Both the position numbers and the translations under genes were made by a program. Source: Natronomonas sp. (GTDB taxonomy: Archaea; Halobacteriota; Halobacteria; Halobacteriales; Haloarculaceae). From it: 64,000 nucleotides of DNA. The stretch covers positions 1-64,000 of the forward strand of contig NZ_JAQCNO010000057.1 of assembly GCF_028274965.1 (NCBI RefSeq), given 5' to 3'. Below, piece by piece: positions 16,137 through 25,255 of the stretch (positions are counted from its first letter, which is position 1; each line of letters opens with the position of its first letter). The notes beneath the pieces were generated by a model that saw nothing but the letters and a program-made list of their open reading frames with translations, searched no databases and was not told the origin of the DNA.

Positions 16137-18245
16137 ATGGAAAACCGCCTCGACGAGACGGCTTCGCCGTACCTCCGGCAGCACGCCGACAACCCCGTCG
16201 CGTGGCAGCCCTGGGACGAGGAGGCGTTCGAACTCGCCGCGGAGCGCGACGTGCCCATCTTCCTCTCGATCGGCTACGCCGCCTGCCACTGGTGTCATGT
16301 GATGGCCGACGAGAGCTTCGAGGACCCCGACATCGCGGAGGCGCTCAACCGGAACTTCGTCCCGATCAAGGTCGACCGCGAGGAGCGACCGGACGTCGAC
16401 AACCTCTATATGGGCGTCTGCCAGATGGTCCGCGGCGGCGGCGGGTGGCCGCTTTCGGTGTGGCTCACGCCCGACCGCGAGCCGTTTCACGTCGGGACGT
16501 ACTTCCCCCCCGAGCCGCGGGGGAACACCCCGGGGTTTGGCTCCGTCATCGAGGACATCGCCTCCTCGTGGGACGATCCCGAGAAGCGCCAACAGCTCGA
16601 ATCCCAGGCCGAGCAGTGGACCGCGTCGGTGACGGGCGAACTTGAGGGGACCCCGGAGACGCCCGGGGCGGCCCCGGAGGCGGAGTTCATCGACTCGGCG
16701 GCGGACGCCGCCGTCAGGCGGGCCGACCGGGAGCACGGCGGCTGGGGGCAACGACAGAAGTTCCCCCACGCCGGCCGGATCCACGTCCTGTTGCGCGCCC
16801 ACGACCGGACCGGTCGGGAGGCCTACCGGGACGTGGCGGTAGAGACCCTCGACGCGATGGCCGGCGGCGGGCTGTACGACCACGTCGGCGGCGGCTTCCA
16901 CCGGTACTGCGTCGACCGGGAGTGGACGGTCCCGCACTTCGAGAAGATGCTCTACGACAACGCCGAGATCTCACGGGCGTTCATCGCGGGGTATCAGGTG
17001 ACCGGCACGGAGCGCTACGCGGACGTCGTCAGAGAGACCTTCGCCTTCGTCGAGCGGGAGCTCACCCACCCCGACGGCGGGTTCTACTCGACGCTCGACG
17101 CACAGAGCGAGGACAGCACCGGAAGCCGAGAGGAGGGCGCGTTTTACGTCTGGACGCCGGCGGCCGTGCGCGACGCCGTCGAGGAGGGGACGACGGCGGA
17201 GCTGTTCTGCGAGCGCTACGGGGTCACCGAGTCGGGGAACTTCGAGGGGGGAACGACCGTTCTCACCGAGTCGAAACCGGTCGGCGAGATCGCCGCGGAC
17301 TCGGTGATGGACACCGACGCTGTCGAGGCGCGGATGGAGACGGCCAAAGAGCGGCTCTTCGAGGCCCGGAGCGAGCGGCACCGACCCCCGAGAGACGAGA
17401 AGATCCTCGCGGGGTGGAACGGCCTGATGATCTCCGCGTTCGCCGAGGGCGCGCTCGTCGTCGATCCGGCCTACGGCTCGGTCGCCGCGGAGGCGCTCTC
17501 GTTTTGCCGCGAGCGGCTGTGGGATGCCGACGACCGGCGGCTCAACCGGCGCTTCGAGAACGGGGCCGTCGGCGTCCCCGGGTACCTCGAGGACTACGCG
17601 TTTCTCGGCCGCGGCGCGCTCGACGTCTATCAGGCTACCGGGGACGTCGAACACCTCGCGTTCGCGCTCGAACTCGCCCGCGTCGTCCGGGACTCGTTTT
17701 ACGACGCCGAGGCGGGAACGCTGTATTTCACCCCGACCGAGGGCGAGGCCCTCGTGGCGCGCCCACAGGAGCTCACGGACAGTTCGACCCCCTCGAGCAC
17801 GGGGGTCGCGGTCCAGTTGCTCTCGGCGCTGTCACACGTCGCCCCCGAGGAGGGGTTCGACGACGTCGCCGAAGCCGTCCTCGAGACGCACGCCCCGACG
17901 CTGGAATCGAGCCCGCTCCCGCACGCCTCGCTCGTCCTCGGCGGCCACGATCGGGCCGCCGGCGCGACCGAGTTGACCGTCGCGGCCGAGGAGTTCCCGG
18001 AGGCCTGGCGGGCGGCCGTGGCCGAGGCGTACCTCCCCGGGCGGCTTCTCACGCGGCGCCCGCCGACCGACGACGCCCTCGGCGCGTGGCTCGAGGAACT
18101 CGGCGTCGAGTCGGTCCCGCCGCTTTGGGCCGGCCGAGACACAAGAGACGGTCGACCGACCGTCTACGCCTGTCGGTCGTTCAGCTGCTCGCCGCCGAAA
18201 CACGACATGGCCGAGGCGATCGCGTGGCTCGGCGAGGCAAACTGA
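16137..18245 (+). CDS. thioredoxin domain-containing protein, DUF255/YyaL family
   Basis: 702 residues, normal for this family. An N-terminal thioredoxin-like domain begins ENRLDETASPYLRQHADNPV and holds the redox motif CHWC; this leads to an alpha/alpha (six-hairpin glycosidase-like) barrel with PHFEKMLYDN and GWNGLMISAFAEGA. Members are widespread and incompletely characterised (spermatogenesis-associated protein 20 homologues). The TATA-like gtttagtac is about 28 bp upstream. Confidence 0.9.
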   Translation: MENRLDETASPYLRQHADNPVAWQPWDEEAFELAAERDVPIFLSIGYAACHWCHVMADESFEDPDIAEALNRNFVPIKVDREERPDVDNLYMGVCQMVRGGGGWPLSVWLTPDREPFHVGTYFPPEPRGNTPGFGSVIEDIASSWDDPEKRQQLESQAEQWTASVTGELEGTPETPGAAPEAEFIDSAADAAVRRADREHGGWGQRQKFPHAGRIHVLLRAHDRTGREAYRDVAVETLDAMAGGGLYDHVGGGFHRYCVDREWTVPHFEKMLYDNAEISRAFIAGYQVTGTERYADVVRETFAFVERELTHPDGGFYSTLDAQSEDSTGSREEGAFYVWTPAAVRDAVEEGTTAELFCERYGVTESGNFEGGTTVLTESKPVGEIAADSVMDTDAVEARMETAKERLFEARSERHRPPRDEKILAGWNGLMISAFAEGALVVDPAYGSVAAEALSFCRERLWDADDRRLNRRFENGAVGVPGYLEDYAFLGRGALDVYQATGDVEHLAFALELARVVRDSFYDAEAGTLYFTPTEGEALVARPQELTDSSTPSSTGVAVQLLSALSHVAPEEGFDDVAEAVLETHAPTLESSPLPHASLVLGGHDRAAGATELTVAAEEFPEAWRAAVAEAYLPGRLLTRRPPTDDALGAWLEELGVESVPPLWAGRDTRDGRPTVYACRSFSCSPPKHDMAEAIAWLGEAN

Positions 18246-18278
18246 ACGCGCCGCGTTCGTTTCGCCCGACGCGTCCGT

Positions 18279-19013
18279 TCAGACGTCGCGGTACGACCCG
18301 AGGCGGGTCCCGTCGAGCAGGTACGCCTCGCCCTCCGAGAGCCCTTGTGGGAGAAACGGCGAGAGGAACCCGTCGCCGTCGTTGATCGCCGTCCCGCCGG
18401 AGAGGTCGTTGAACGCCGGCGCGACAACGAGTTCGCCGCCGACGCTCGGGTACTCCGCGAACCCCTCGGGGTCGAGTCGCCCCCGGAGCCAGACCCGCTC
18501 GCTCCGCGCGCCGCCGACGTCGTCCTCGAGGCGGACGAGCGGGTGTTCGTGCGCTGAACAGACCGTCGGCGCGGCGACGACCGCCTCGTCGGGCCAGGTG
18601 TGGCCGTGACAGAAGCCGACGTCGCCGATCCGCACCCCCGGGCCCTCGCGCACCTCGACGCCGTCGACGCCGCCGGCCACCGTCTCGATCCCGCCGTCGT
18701 GGTTGCCCTTTAGTACCGTGACCGGCGCGCGGTCGGCGGCGGCCTCGAGCACGCGGCGGATCTCGGTGCGCTCCTCGCGTCCGGGGGTGCCGATGCTGTC
18801 GCCGAGGTCCCCGAGGAAGACGACCCGATCGACGGGGTGGGCGTTGAGCGCTTCCAGAAGCGACTCGCGGCGCCGCGTCTCCCGGCTGTCGAGTTCGACG
18901 CCGTCGCGCCGGAGGCCGGTCTCGAGGCCGGCGTGGTAGTCGGCGACGACGAGGGCGCGCTCGGGTCCGCAGTCGGCGATCCCGGCGGGTCGACCGGGGA
19001 TCGGTTCGAGCAT
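18279..19013 (-). CDS. rpe: metallophosphoesterase of the RPA operon
   Basis: 244 residues, calcineurin-like phosphoesterase (COG1407). Metal motifs ALVVADYHAG (the usual DxH), FLGDLGD, LKGNHDGG and FCHGHTWP are present. It starts right after the stop of the RPA-associated gene (TGAATG), giving the haloarchaeal rpa-rpap-rpe order reported for Haloferax and Halobacterium (Ral). It presumably acts on DNA ends or nucleotides during repair; the substrate is not known from sequence. Confidence 0.87.
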   Translation of the reverse strand: MLEPIPGRPAGIADCGPERALVVADYHAGLETGLRRDGVELDSRETRRRESLLEALNAHPVDRVVFLGDLGDSIGTPGREERTEIRRVLEAAADRAPVTVLKGNHDGGIETVAGGVDGVEVREGPGVRIGDVGFCHGHTWPDEAVVAAPTVCSAHEHPLVRLEDDVGGARSERVWLRGRLDPEGFAEYPSVGGELVVAPAFNDLSGGTAINDGDGFLSPFLPQGLSEGEAYLLDGTRLGSYRDV

Positions 19014-20765
19014 TCAGATCGGCTTCAGCGCGTCGTCGCTCGGCTCGTAGCACCGCCCGCTCATCAGCGCCTCCTGGATCGACTCCTCGACGGCGTCCGC
19101 GGAGACGCCGCGTTCGTCTGCGACCGCATCGATGAGCGCCTCCCGGTCGGCCCCCTCCCCTTCGTCGAGGTCCTTCATCGCGTCCATCACCGCGTCGACG
19201 AGGTCGCCCTCCTCGGAGCCCGTCCCGGCCTCGGCGTCGTTCGGCGCGCTCTCGTCGGTCTCGGAGGCCGCCTCGGCGTCCGCTCGCGGCTCGGCGTCGG
19301 CGGGTTCGGGCGCGGCCGACGGATCGGGCGTCGCCTCCGTTTGCCCGCCCGTCGCGGCGGCCTCGGGGGTATCGGCGCTCTCCGGCGGGTCGACCTCGCC
19401 GGCCGTCGAGAACTCCGTGCCGTACTCCTCTTCGACCTCGCGGCGCTCCTCGTCGTCGAGTTCGAACTCGCCGGGATCGAACCCATCTGGATCGGCCTCG
19501 CCGGACTCGGAGTCGACCCCACCCGGCTCGGAGTCGCCGGTGTCGGACGCTGCTCCTGTCTCCGTCCCCGTTGCCGTTCCCGTTCCCGTTCCGGCGGTCG
19601 GGGCCTCCGCTCCCGAGGACGCCTGTTCGTCCCGCGTCGAACCGGCGCCGTCGGGGTCCGACCCGGCGGCCGCGTCCCGCTCGGATCCGGATGCGTCGAC
19701 GGTGGCGGCCGTTTCCGCGCCGTCCGGGTTCGGGTCCGGATCCGGGTCCGATCCCGGCTCCGTCGTCGCCGGCCCGTCGGCCGCGCTCGATCCCGTCGGC
19801 GCGGTCGGTTCGGTCGCACCGCCGGCCCCCGAACCGGCTCCCTCCGCGGGGTCGAAGGTCGTTCCGGGGGTGGCATCGCTGTCCGCACCGGGCTCCCTGG
19901 AGGTCTCGACCTCGCCGGCGCCGGCGCCGGCGCCGGAAGGTTCGGGGGACGTCTCCACCGGGTCGGCCCCGACCGATCCGGGGTCGTCGGGGCTGTCGGT
20001 ACCAGCGGTACCGGCGGAACGGGCCGTCGCCTCCGGGGCGGAGAGCTCAAGCGTCGAGAGCGAACTCGCGTCGCCGCCGCCCTCGTCGGGGGCGACGCCG
20101 AGCCGGTCGACCTCGTCGCGCTCGCCGGCGACCACCCTGACGGCGTCGATCGCGAGCCCCCTGAGGGCGTCGAGGTACGCCGGGGTCGTCCCGTAGTGCT
20201 CCACGGCGAGGGCGACCCCCTCGGCGAGGCCCTCCTCGACGCCGGCGTCGAGAAGCGCCGATTCGAGCCGATCGCCCGAGAGGCCCGAGTCGATCGCGGC
20301 GGCGGCGACGCCGACCCGCTCGAGGGTCCGCTCGGCGGCCGTCACAACCCAGCGGTCGCGGGTCTCAGCGTCGACCTCGTTGACCGATTCGGGGCGGACG
20401 GACGTGAAGATCCGATCGCCGTCCTCGGGCTCGTAGGTCCGGGCCTTCCCCGACAGGGCGAGAAACAGCGGCGGGTCGACGCGTTCCAAGAAGGCGAGGG
20501 CGTCGGGTTGGTACTGCCCGGCGTAGGTGACAAAGGCGCCGGTCGGATCGACGACCCGGCCCCGGACCATCTCGGGGTTGACGTCCTCGATTTCGGTGAG
20601 GACGCCGACGGCGAACAGCCGGTTCACGCGCGCGCCGGTCGGCGTCACGACGTAGTTCGGCGCGCGCTCCTCGTCGCTCTCGCTGTAGGACAGCTCCGAG
20701 TCCTCGAACTCCGCGGCGAACAGCCGGTAGGCGGTCTCCCGTTGGCCCGGCCCGGACTGGCTCAT
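19014..20765 (-). CDS. rpap1: RPA-associated protein with long acidic linker
   Basis: 583 residues from MSQSGPGQRETAYRL. Residues about 1-140 form an OB-fold-like domain (APNYVVTPTGARVNRLFAVG, VRGRVVDPTGAFVTYAG). A helical piece follows to about 225. Then some 290 residues rich in Ser, Thr, Glu, Asp, Pro and Gly separate it from a C-terminal winged-helix (LIDAVADERGVSADAVEESIQEAL). RPAP proteins bind RPA at single-stranded DNA. The start overlaps the rpa stop (ATGA). The long linker is the odd part. Confidence 0.85.
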   Translation of the reverse strand: MSQSGPGQRETAYRLFAAEFEDSELSYSESDEERAPNYVVTPTGARVNRLFAVGVLTEIEDVNPEMVRGRVVDPTGAFVTYAGQYQPDALAFLERVDPPLFLALSGKARTYEPEDGDRIFTSVRPESVNEVDAETRDRWVVTAAERTLERVGVAAAAIDSGLSGDRLESALLDAGVEEGLAEGVALAVEHYGTTPAYLDALRGLAIDAVRVVAGERDEVDRLGVAPDEGGGDASSLSTLELSAPEATARSAGTAGTDSPDDPGSVGADPVETSPEPSGAGAGAGEVETSREPGADSDATPGTTFDPAEGAGSGAGGATEPTAPTGSSAADGPATTEPGSDPDPDPNPDGAETAATVDASGSERDAAAGSDPDGAGSTRDEQASSGAEAPTAGTGTGTATGTETGAASDTGDSEPGGVDSESGEADPDGFDPGEFELDDEERREVEEEYGTEFSTAGEVDPPESADTPEAAATGGQTEATPDPSAAPEPADAEPRADAEAASETDESAPNDAEAGTGSEEGDLVDAVMDAMKDLDEGEGADREALIDAVADERGVSADAVEESIQEALMSGRCYEPSDDALKPI

Positions 20766-22033
20766 GCGTCGACCTCCGAGAGGAACGCTCTCGCGCGCGC
20801 GGCCGGGTCGTCGTCGGTCCCCTCGAAGCGGTTCGCGTCGAGGTTCGCGCCGTACTCGTCGACGGAGAGCGCGCCGCGGACGCGGTACTCCCGGCCCTCG
20901 ATCGACTCGGCGATCGACGCCGCGACGACCTCCCGATCCATCGCGTCGCGGGCGTGATCTAAGGCGTCCTCGAGGGTGCCGCCGTACACCGATTCGGTCA
21001 ACTCGCGACCGAGGATCACCGTGACGGTGTCGGTCCCGTCGTCGAGGATCGCCTTGACGCGCATGTCGTCCTCGGGGTCGACGCGGCCGTGGGTCCGGCA
21101 CTGGTCGTTCTGGACGACGCGGCCGCAGTCCGGGCAGCGCTGGATGAGCCCCGACCCGTCGCGGACCTCGATGACGTTGCCGGTCAGCACCACGTCGAAC
21201 ACCCCGCCGGCCGCGACGGCCTCGCGGGCGGACAGTTCGGTCCCGGACTCGCTCACCGACACCTCGGGGATCGGTTCGACCGCGGTGAACTCGGTGGCGT
21301 TCACCGAGGGGACGCCGCGGAACTCGTCGACGTAGACGTCCTCGAGGCGGACGGACTCGCCTTCGCGCACCCCCGCGTGGGTGTCCCAGTCCGTGAACGG
21401 GAGCCGGGTCGTCTCGTCGCCGAGGACGCCGCTGAGTATCTCCGTTTCGCCGTCGCGGCCGTCGATCGTCTTCCGTTCGACCTCGAGCACGCGGACCTCG
21501 ATGTTCCGGCCGCGATCGCCCGGTTCGAGGTCGATGAGACCCCGGTCGCCGCCGGGCTCGTGGGGGACCGAAAGCGGGGTCTCCTCGAGGGTCACCGTCG
21601 TCGATTGGCCCAGGTTCAGTTCCGGTTGGCCGTCCCACTCCCTGACGCCGGCGTTGCCGGCCGTGATCGTGTCGCCGGGCGACAGCGAAAAGTCACTCCA
21701 GGCGGTATAGGAGATCCGGCCCGTCCCGTCGGCCAACTCGCCCTCGAAGATCGTCTGGTTTTCGCCCTCGTAGCGGATCGAGCGCGTGCCGACCGTCAGC
21801 ACCCGGGCGGTGACGGTGACGTTGCCCGTCTCCGGCGTGATCTCGCCGATGTCGGTCTTCGGCGGGGTCCCGCCGCCGTCGCCGCCGCCGTCGCCGTACT
21901 TCCGCCGCAGGCTCTGTTTCGCCTCGTCCATCGGCACCGAGTACGAGACGAGCTTTTCCAGATCGGTTTTGACCTCCGTTTTGTCCACGCCGAGGCTGGA
22001 GGCGAGTTCCTCGGCAGCGTCGTCCAAGCTCAT
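20762..22033 (-). CDS. rpa1: replication factor A (single-stranded DNA-binding protein), RPA1/RPA-like
   Basis: 423 residues. Three OB-fold repeats can be traced: about 65-160 (VTVTARVLTVGTRSIRYEGENQ), 165-250 (NIEVRVLEVERKTI) and 275-400. The last contains a zinc finger CPDCGRVVQNDQCRTHG. It coats single-stranded DNA in replication, repair and recombination. The first gene of the rpa-rpap-rpe operon; a TATA-like cttttgag lies about 25 bp before its ATG. The symbol follows the Haloferax operon order and is tentative between RPA1 and RPA3. Confidence 0.92.
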   Translation of the reverse strand: MSLDDAAEELASSLGVDKTEVKTDLEKLVSYSVPMDEAKQSLRRKYGDGGGDGGGTPPKTDIGEITPETGNVTVTARVLTVGTRSIRYEGENQTIFEGELADGTGRISYTAWSDFSLSPGDTITAGNAGVREWDGQPELNLGQSTTVTLEETPLSVPHEPGGDRGLIDLEPGDRGRNIEVRVLEVERKTIDGRDGETEILSGVLGDETTRLPFTDWDTHAGVREGESVRLEDVYVDEFRGVPSVNATEFTAVEPIPEVSVSESGTELSAREAVAAGGVFDVVLTGNVIEVRDGSGLIQRCPDCGRVVQNDQCRTHGRVDPEDDMRVKAILDDGTDTVTVILGRELTESVYGGTLEDALDHARDAMDREVVAASIAESIEGREYRVRGALSVDEYGANLDANRFEGTDDDPAARARAFLSEVDA

Positions 22034-22093
22034 CGTTCGACGGTTGGGTGGCCGTTCTCAAAAGCGTTCGTGCCGCGCCACAGCGGGGACGAC

Positions 22094-22110
22094 GGGCGGG
22101 TATCCCGCCC
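22094..22110. terminator. hairpin between the PH-domain gene and rpa
   Basis: gggcgggtatcccgccc is a perfect 7-bp stem with a 3-base loop, about 86 bp past the PH-protein stop in the minus direction. No T-run follows, so it may equally be a structural element near the rpa promoter. Confidence 0.25.
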
Positions 22111-22195
22111 CGACCGGGCCGGGGGCAGACGGCGGTCCCGTCCGGACGCGGCGCCGCGATCGGTCGTCGCCGCACCCGAACGATCGTTCCGTGGC

Positions 22196-23689
22196 TCAGG
22201 CAACCGGGTCCGGATCGTCGGGGCGCTCGGCCTCGATCGAGCGGAGTCGCTCGCGGCGGCGGCGCGTCCGTCGCTGCGAGACGCTCCGCTGGAGCCGGTC
22301 GGCGATCTCCTCTCGGAGCCGGTCGGCGCGGTCGGCGTCGATGTCGAGCGCCCGCGGCTGGCGGTTCGTCAGGCCGCTCGATCCGGCGGTGTCGACGACG
22401 AGCGTCGCCAGCCGGCGGCCCCGCTGGAACACCGTCTGGGAGTCCAGAACCGTCTGGACCCGATAATAGGGAACGACGGTGATCGTGCGGGTCCAAAAGC
22501 CCTCCTGGAGCACGACGTACTCCGATTGGACGTCGTACCCGAGGTTCGCCCACTTGAGGTGTGCGCCGAGCCAGGCAAGCGGTATCAGCCCCACGGCGAC
22601 GTACCACGCGAAGGTCAACGACGTGTACGAGTCGGCGGCGAAGGCGACGCCGACGGCGAGCAACGCGAGGACGGTGTACCTGATGACGTACCGCTCGCGG
22701 GCCCGTTTCGGCGGGCGCTCGAGTTCGAGGGGCTCGAACGCCTCGACGGAGCGGGCGAGGTCGGCGACGCGGTCGCGCTCGGCGAGCGGGACGGCCGACT
22801 GCGAGCCCGCGTCCCCCGGCGCGTAGCCGGCGGTTTCGACCGCCAGGGAGGCGTAGCCGAGGCGCCTGGCGATGACGTTCGCCGACACGGTCAGCGTCTG
22901 GACCTTCCCGAGCGGGATCGTTCCGCTGAACCGCTGGAGCAGCCCCCGTTCGTAGAGCAACTCGTCGTTCCGCCTGGAGAGCCGGAAGCCGTAGTAGTTC
23001 CCGATGGCGATGACGCCGCTTGCGAGCGCGGCGACGGCGACGATGCCGACCGCGGCGAGGGGAGCGGTCACGGCGAGACCGAGAAGGGGGTCGCCGAACC
23101 GCTCGCGCAGCGACGGCGCAACGACGGGCAACAGGACCGTGGCGAAGGACAGAAGACGGAGGTCGACGCCGACGACGCCGAGCAAGGCGAGTTCCTTCGT
23201 GGTGACCGAAAACAGCTCCGTCTCCGGCGTCGCGTCCTCGGGGTCGCGGTCCGTCCCGTCGCGTTTCAGCCGGCCGAGTTCGGACTGGAGCCGCGTCGCT
23301 TCCTCGTGGCTGACGTAGCGGAGCGACGCCTCCGTCGAGGAGCCGCCGGCGGTTTCGAGGTTGATCTGTGCGAGCCCGAACGCCCGCTGGAGGACGTTTC
23401 GGCTGATGTCGACGTTCTGGACCCGACCGATCGGTATCTCCCGGTTCCGCCGGGAGACGACGCCGGAGGCGATATCGAGCGTCCCGTCGGTGAGTTCGTA
23501 CTCGAAGCGCTGGTAGTACACCAACTGGTAGGCGAGCGCGACGACGAACCCGGCGACGACGACGGTGACGGGCCCGGAGATCCCGCCGCCGAGGGCGGGC
23601 GAGCCGATCACGGCGACGACGAGCAGCCACGCGAGCCTGACGACCGATTCGGCCGCCCGGACCGGAACGGAGAGCGGATCGAGCTTCAT
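22196..23689 (-). CDS. PH domain-containing membrane protein, YdbT/DUF304 type
   Basis: 497 residues from MKLDPLSVPVRAAES. Three bacterial PH (DUF304) units are interspersed with paired membrane helices: FEYELTDGTLDIASGVVSRRNREIPIGRVQNVDI, GFRLSRRNDELLYERGLLQRFSGTIPLGKVQTLTV and DVQSEYVVLQEGFWTRTITVVPYYRVQTV. Each ends in a conserved IPLGKVQ/VQNVD turn. Membrane location is clear; function is unknown, perhaps envelope maintenance. The ATG overlaps the stop of the 196-residue PH protein (ATGA), as in the YdbS-YdbT pair of bacteria. Confidence 0.87.
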   Translation of the reverse strand: MKLDPLSVPVRAAESVVRLAWLLVVAVIGSPALGGGISGPVTVVVAGFVVALAYQLVYYQRFEYELTDGTLDIASGVVSRRNREIPIGRVQNVDISRNVLQRAFGLAQINLETAGGSSTEASLRYVSHEEATRLQSELGRLKRDGTDRDPEDATPETELFSVTTKELALLGVVGVDLRLLSFATVLLPVVAPSLRERFGDPLLGLAVTAPLAAVGIVAVAALASGVIAIGNYYGFRLSRRNDELLYERGLLQRFSGTIPLGKVQTLTVSANVIARRLGYASLAVETAGYAPGDAGSQSAVPLAERDRVADLARSVEAFEPLELERPPKRARERYVIRYTVLALLAVGVAFAADSYTSLTFAWYVAVGLIPLAWLGAHLKWANLGYDVQSEYVVLQEGFWTRTITVVPYYRVQTVLDSQTVFQRGRRLATLVVDTAGSSGLTNRQPRALDIDADRADRLREEIADRLQRSVSQRRTRRRRERLRSIEAERPDDPDPVA

Positions 23690-24279
23690 CAGACCGCGTC
23701 GTCGCCCTCGGCGGCGATCGCGAGCTGTTTCAGCCTGGCCTGTAGGTCGTCGGCGCGCTGGGGCGTCAGCCCGGGGATCGATACGTCCGCGCCGCGGGAG
23801 CCGGCGGTGTAGACGACGGTCGTCGCGAGCCCGAAGGCCCGCTCGAGCGGTCCGCGGCGGGTGTCGACGTGTTGGATCCGGACGTACGGCGCGACCGTGC
23901 TGACCCGCGTCAGCACGCCCCGCCGGAGGTACAGCGAGTCCGTCCTGACATGGTAGGCCCAGATCCGGTATCTGAGGACGGAAAAGGCGACCCCCAAGAC
24001 CGCAACGACGGCGAAGACGACGACGCCGACCCACGGTCCGCCGGGGTCGAGCAGGGTGAACGCGACCCCGGCGATGAGACCCAAGATGACCGCGGAAACG
24101 GCCGACTGGAGCGCCCAAACGCCCTGTATTTGCGGCTCGAGCGTCTGTTCGGGACCGATCAGTTCCTCGATGTCCGGGGTCGACCCGGCCGGCCGCGAGC
24201 CGTCGACGCGCCGGGTCGCCGGCGTCAACTCGGCACCGAACGGGCGGTCGCTCGCCCGGTCGCTGTCGGTCTCGTCCAT
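23689..24279 (-). CDS. PH domain-containing membrane protein, YdbS type
   Basis: 196 residues. Two membrane helices (about 55-75 and 85-105) are followed by one DUF304 PH domain (YRIWAYHVRTDSLYLRRGVLTRVSTVAPYVRIQHVDTRRG). Acidic N-terminal tail. It is the first gene of a two-gene operon with the longer partner. TATA-like ctactaaatac lies 25 bp before the ATG. Confidence 0.85.
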   Translation of the reverse strand: MDETDSDRASDRPFGAELTPATRRVDGSRPAGSTPDIEELIGPEQTLEPQIQGVWALQSAVSAVILGLIAGVAFTLLDPGGPWVGVVVFAVVAVLGVAFSVLRYRIWAYHVRTDSLYLRRGVLTRVSTVAPYVRIQHVDTRRGPLERAFGLATTVVYTAGSRGADVSIPGLTPQRADDLQARLKQLAIAAEGDDAV

Positions 24280-24349
24280 TTGGCGACACTGAGAGCGCGA
24301 CGTATTTAGTAGGCCGTGTCCCGGCCGGACCGAGCGACCCGCCCCGGAC

Positions 24350-25051
24350 TCACCGGCGGACGCGTCTGATCCGGTCGGCGGTCACGTCGATCGGCGCGGC
24401 GACGCGGAGCCGCGGGGTCCCCTCCGGCCGGTCGAACCCGTTGGCCGAAAAGAGGTCGTTCGTTTCGATCTCCGCCCACGCCGGCGCGAGGCGCCACGGC
24501 TCGTGTTCGATGTCGCCGCGGTAGAGGCGACCGCGGTCGTCGGCGGTGAAAAAGCGGTACCGCTCGGTGAGAAACGCCTCAAGGCTGCCCGGGTCCGGCT
24601 CGGCGAAGCCCTCCTCGGGGCCGTACCGGCCCTCGAAGCGGGCGGGCGGGGCGTTTCGGGTCAGACGCCGGCTGCGAAAGCTCACCTCACGGTCGCGCCC
24701 GTCGCCGCGCGTCTCGACGTCCATGCGCGCCCGGTAGTACGGGAGCCGAAACAGCGAGCGGGCAAAGCGGACGCCGAGCCGATCGTCGGCGTCGAGGTTG
24801 AAAAAGTAGACGCCGGGGACGCCGTCGACGGTGACGTACGTCCGGAGGTTCAACTCGCCGAACGAGAGCCCGATCGGCGACCCCCGGGGGCGGATGTCGG
24901 ACATCACGAACGGGACGACGCCGAGGTACGCGTCGCCGTTTCGGGCGTCGACCGAGACGCCGTCTGGGAGCGCCTCGGCGACCGTCGGCGGATCGACCGC
25001 CCAGTGGGCAAAGAGGAGATCACGCCACCGCATGGACAGAAGCTCCCGCAT
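24350..25051 (-). CDS. DUF2071 family protein (YqjF-like)
   Basis: 233 residues from MRELLSMRWRDLLFAHWAVD; the ORF-track extension runs into the intergenic region and is not used. The family opening MxWxDLLFAHWxV, the LGVVPFVMSDIRPRG strand, the NLRTYVTVDGVPGVYFFNLDAD segment and the FFTADDRGRLYRGDIEHEPW block match DUF2071. No enzymatic role is established. The gene stands alone, 70 bp after the PH pair on the same strand. Confidence 0.87.
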   Translation of the reverse strand: MRELLSMRWRDLLFAHWAVDPPTVAEALPDGVSVDARNGDAYLGVVPFVMSDIRPRGSPIGLSFGELNLRTYVTVDGVPGVYFFNLDADDRLGVRFARSLFRLPYYRARMDVETRGDGRDREVSFRSRRLTRNAPPARFEGRYGPEEGFAEPDPGSLEAFLTERYRFFTADDRGRLYRGDIEHEPWRLAPAWAEIETNDLFSANGFDRPEGTPRLRVAAPIDVTADRIRRVRR

Positions 25052-25145
25052 ACCCGCGGTTGGGGACCGGCGGGTTTTGGGGTGTCGCTCCCGGAAGGCG
25101 CTTCGGGCGGGACCCGTTTGTTTTTCCGCCGGGCGAGACCGCGGC

Positions 25146-25255
25146 ACGGAGTTCAGCGTCGCCCGGAGCGACATCGCGAACCGATCGGCGGACGCGCTCG
25201 TCAACGCGGCGGGAGCGAGTCTCAGGATGTGATCCGGCGTCGCCGGCGTCGGGCC
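25146..25255 (+). pseudogene. macro domain (ADP-ribose-binding) gene remnant
   Basis: Reading from ACG at 25146 gives TEFSVARSDIANRSADALVNAA, then GASLRM, a stop (TGA at 25230), and on in the same frame SGVAG. Intact macro domains start MEFxVVxGDIAxxSADALVNAANxSLRMGSGVAGAL, so the start ATG has become ACG and the Gly codon after SLRM has become TGA. Beyond SGVAG homology is lost where the helicase gene begins. A T-rich TATA-like gtttgttttt lies about 25 bp upstream. It is a decayed 5' end of a macro-domain gene, on the strand opposite its neighbours. Confidence 0.7.

Noticed and set aside
18837-20957. 706-codon plus-strand ORF over the rpap1 region
   Set aside because: Shadow of the GC-rich, codon-biased rpap1 linker; composition is Arg/Gly/Val-rich without any domain, while the minus frame has clear ones.
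21089-23812. 907-codon plus-strand ORF opposite rpa and the PH-domain gene
   Set aside because: Antisense frame without stops due to high GC; no domain.
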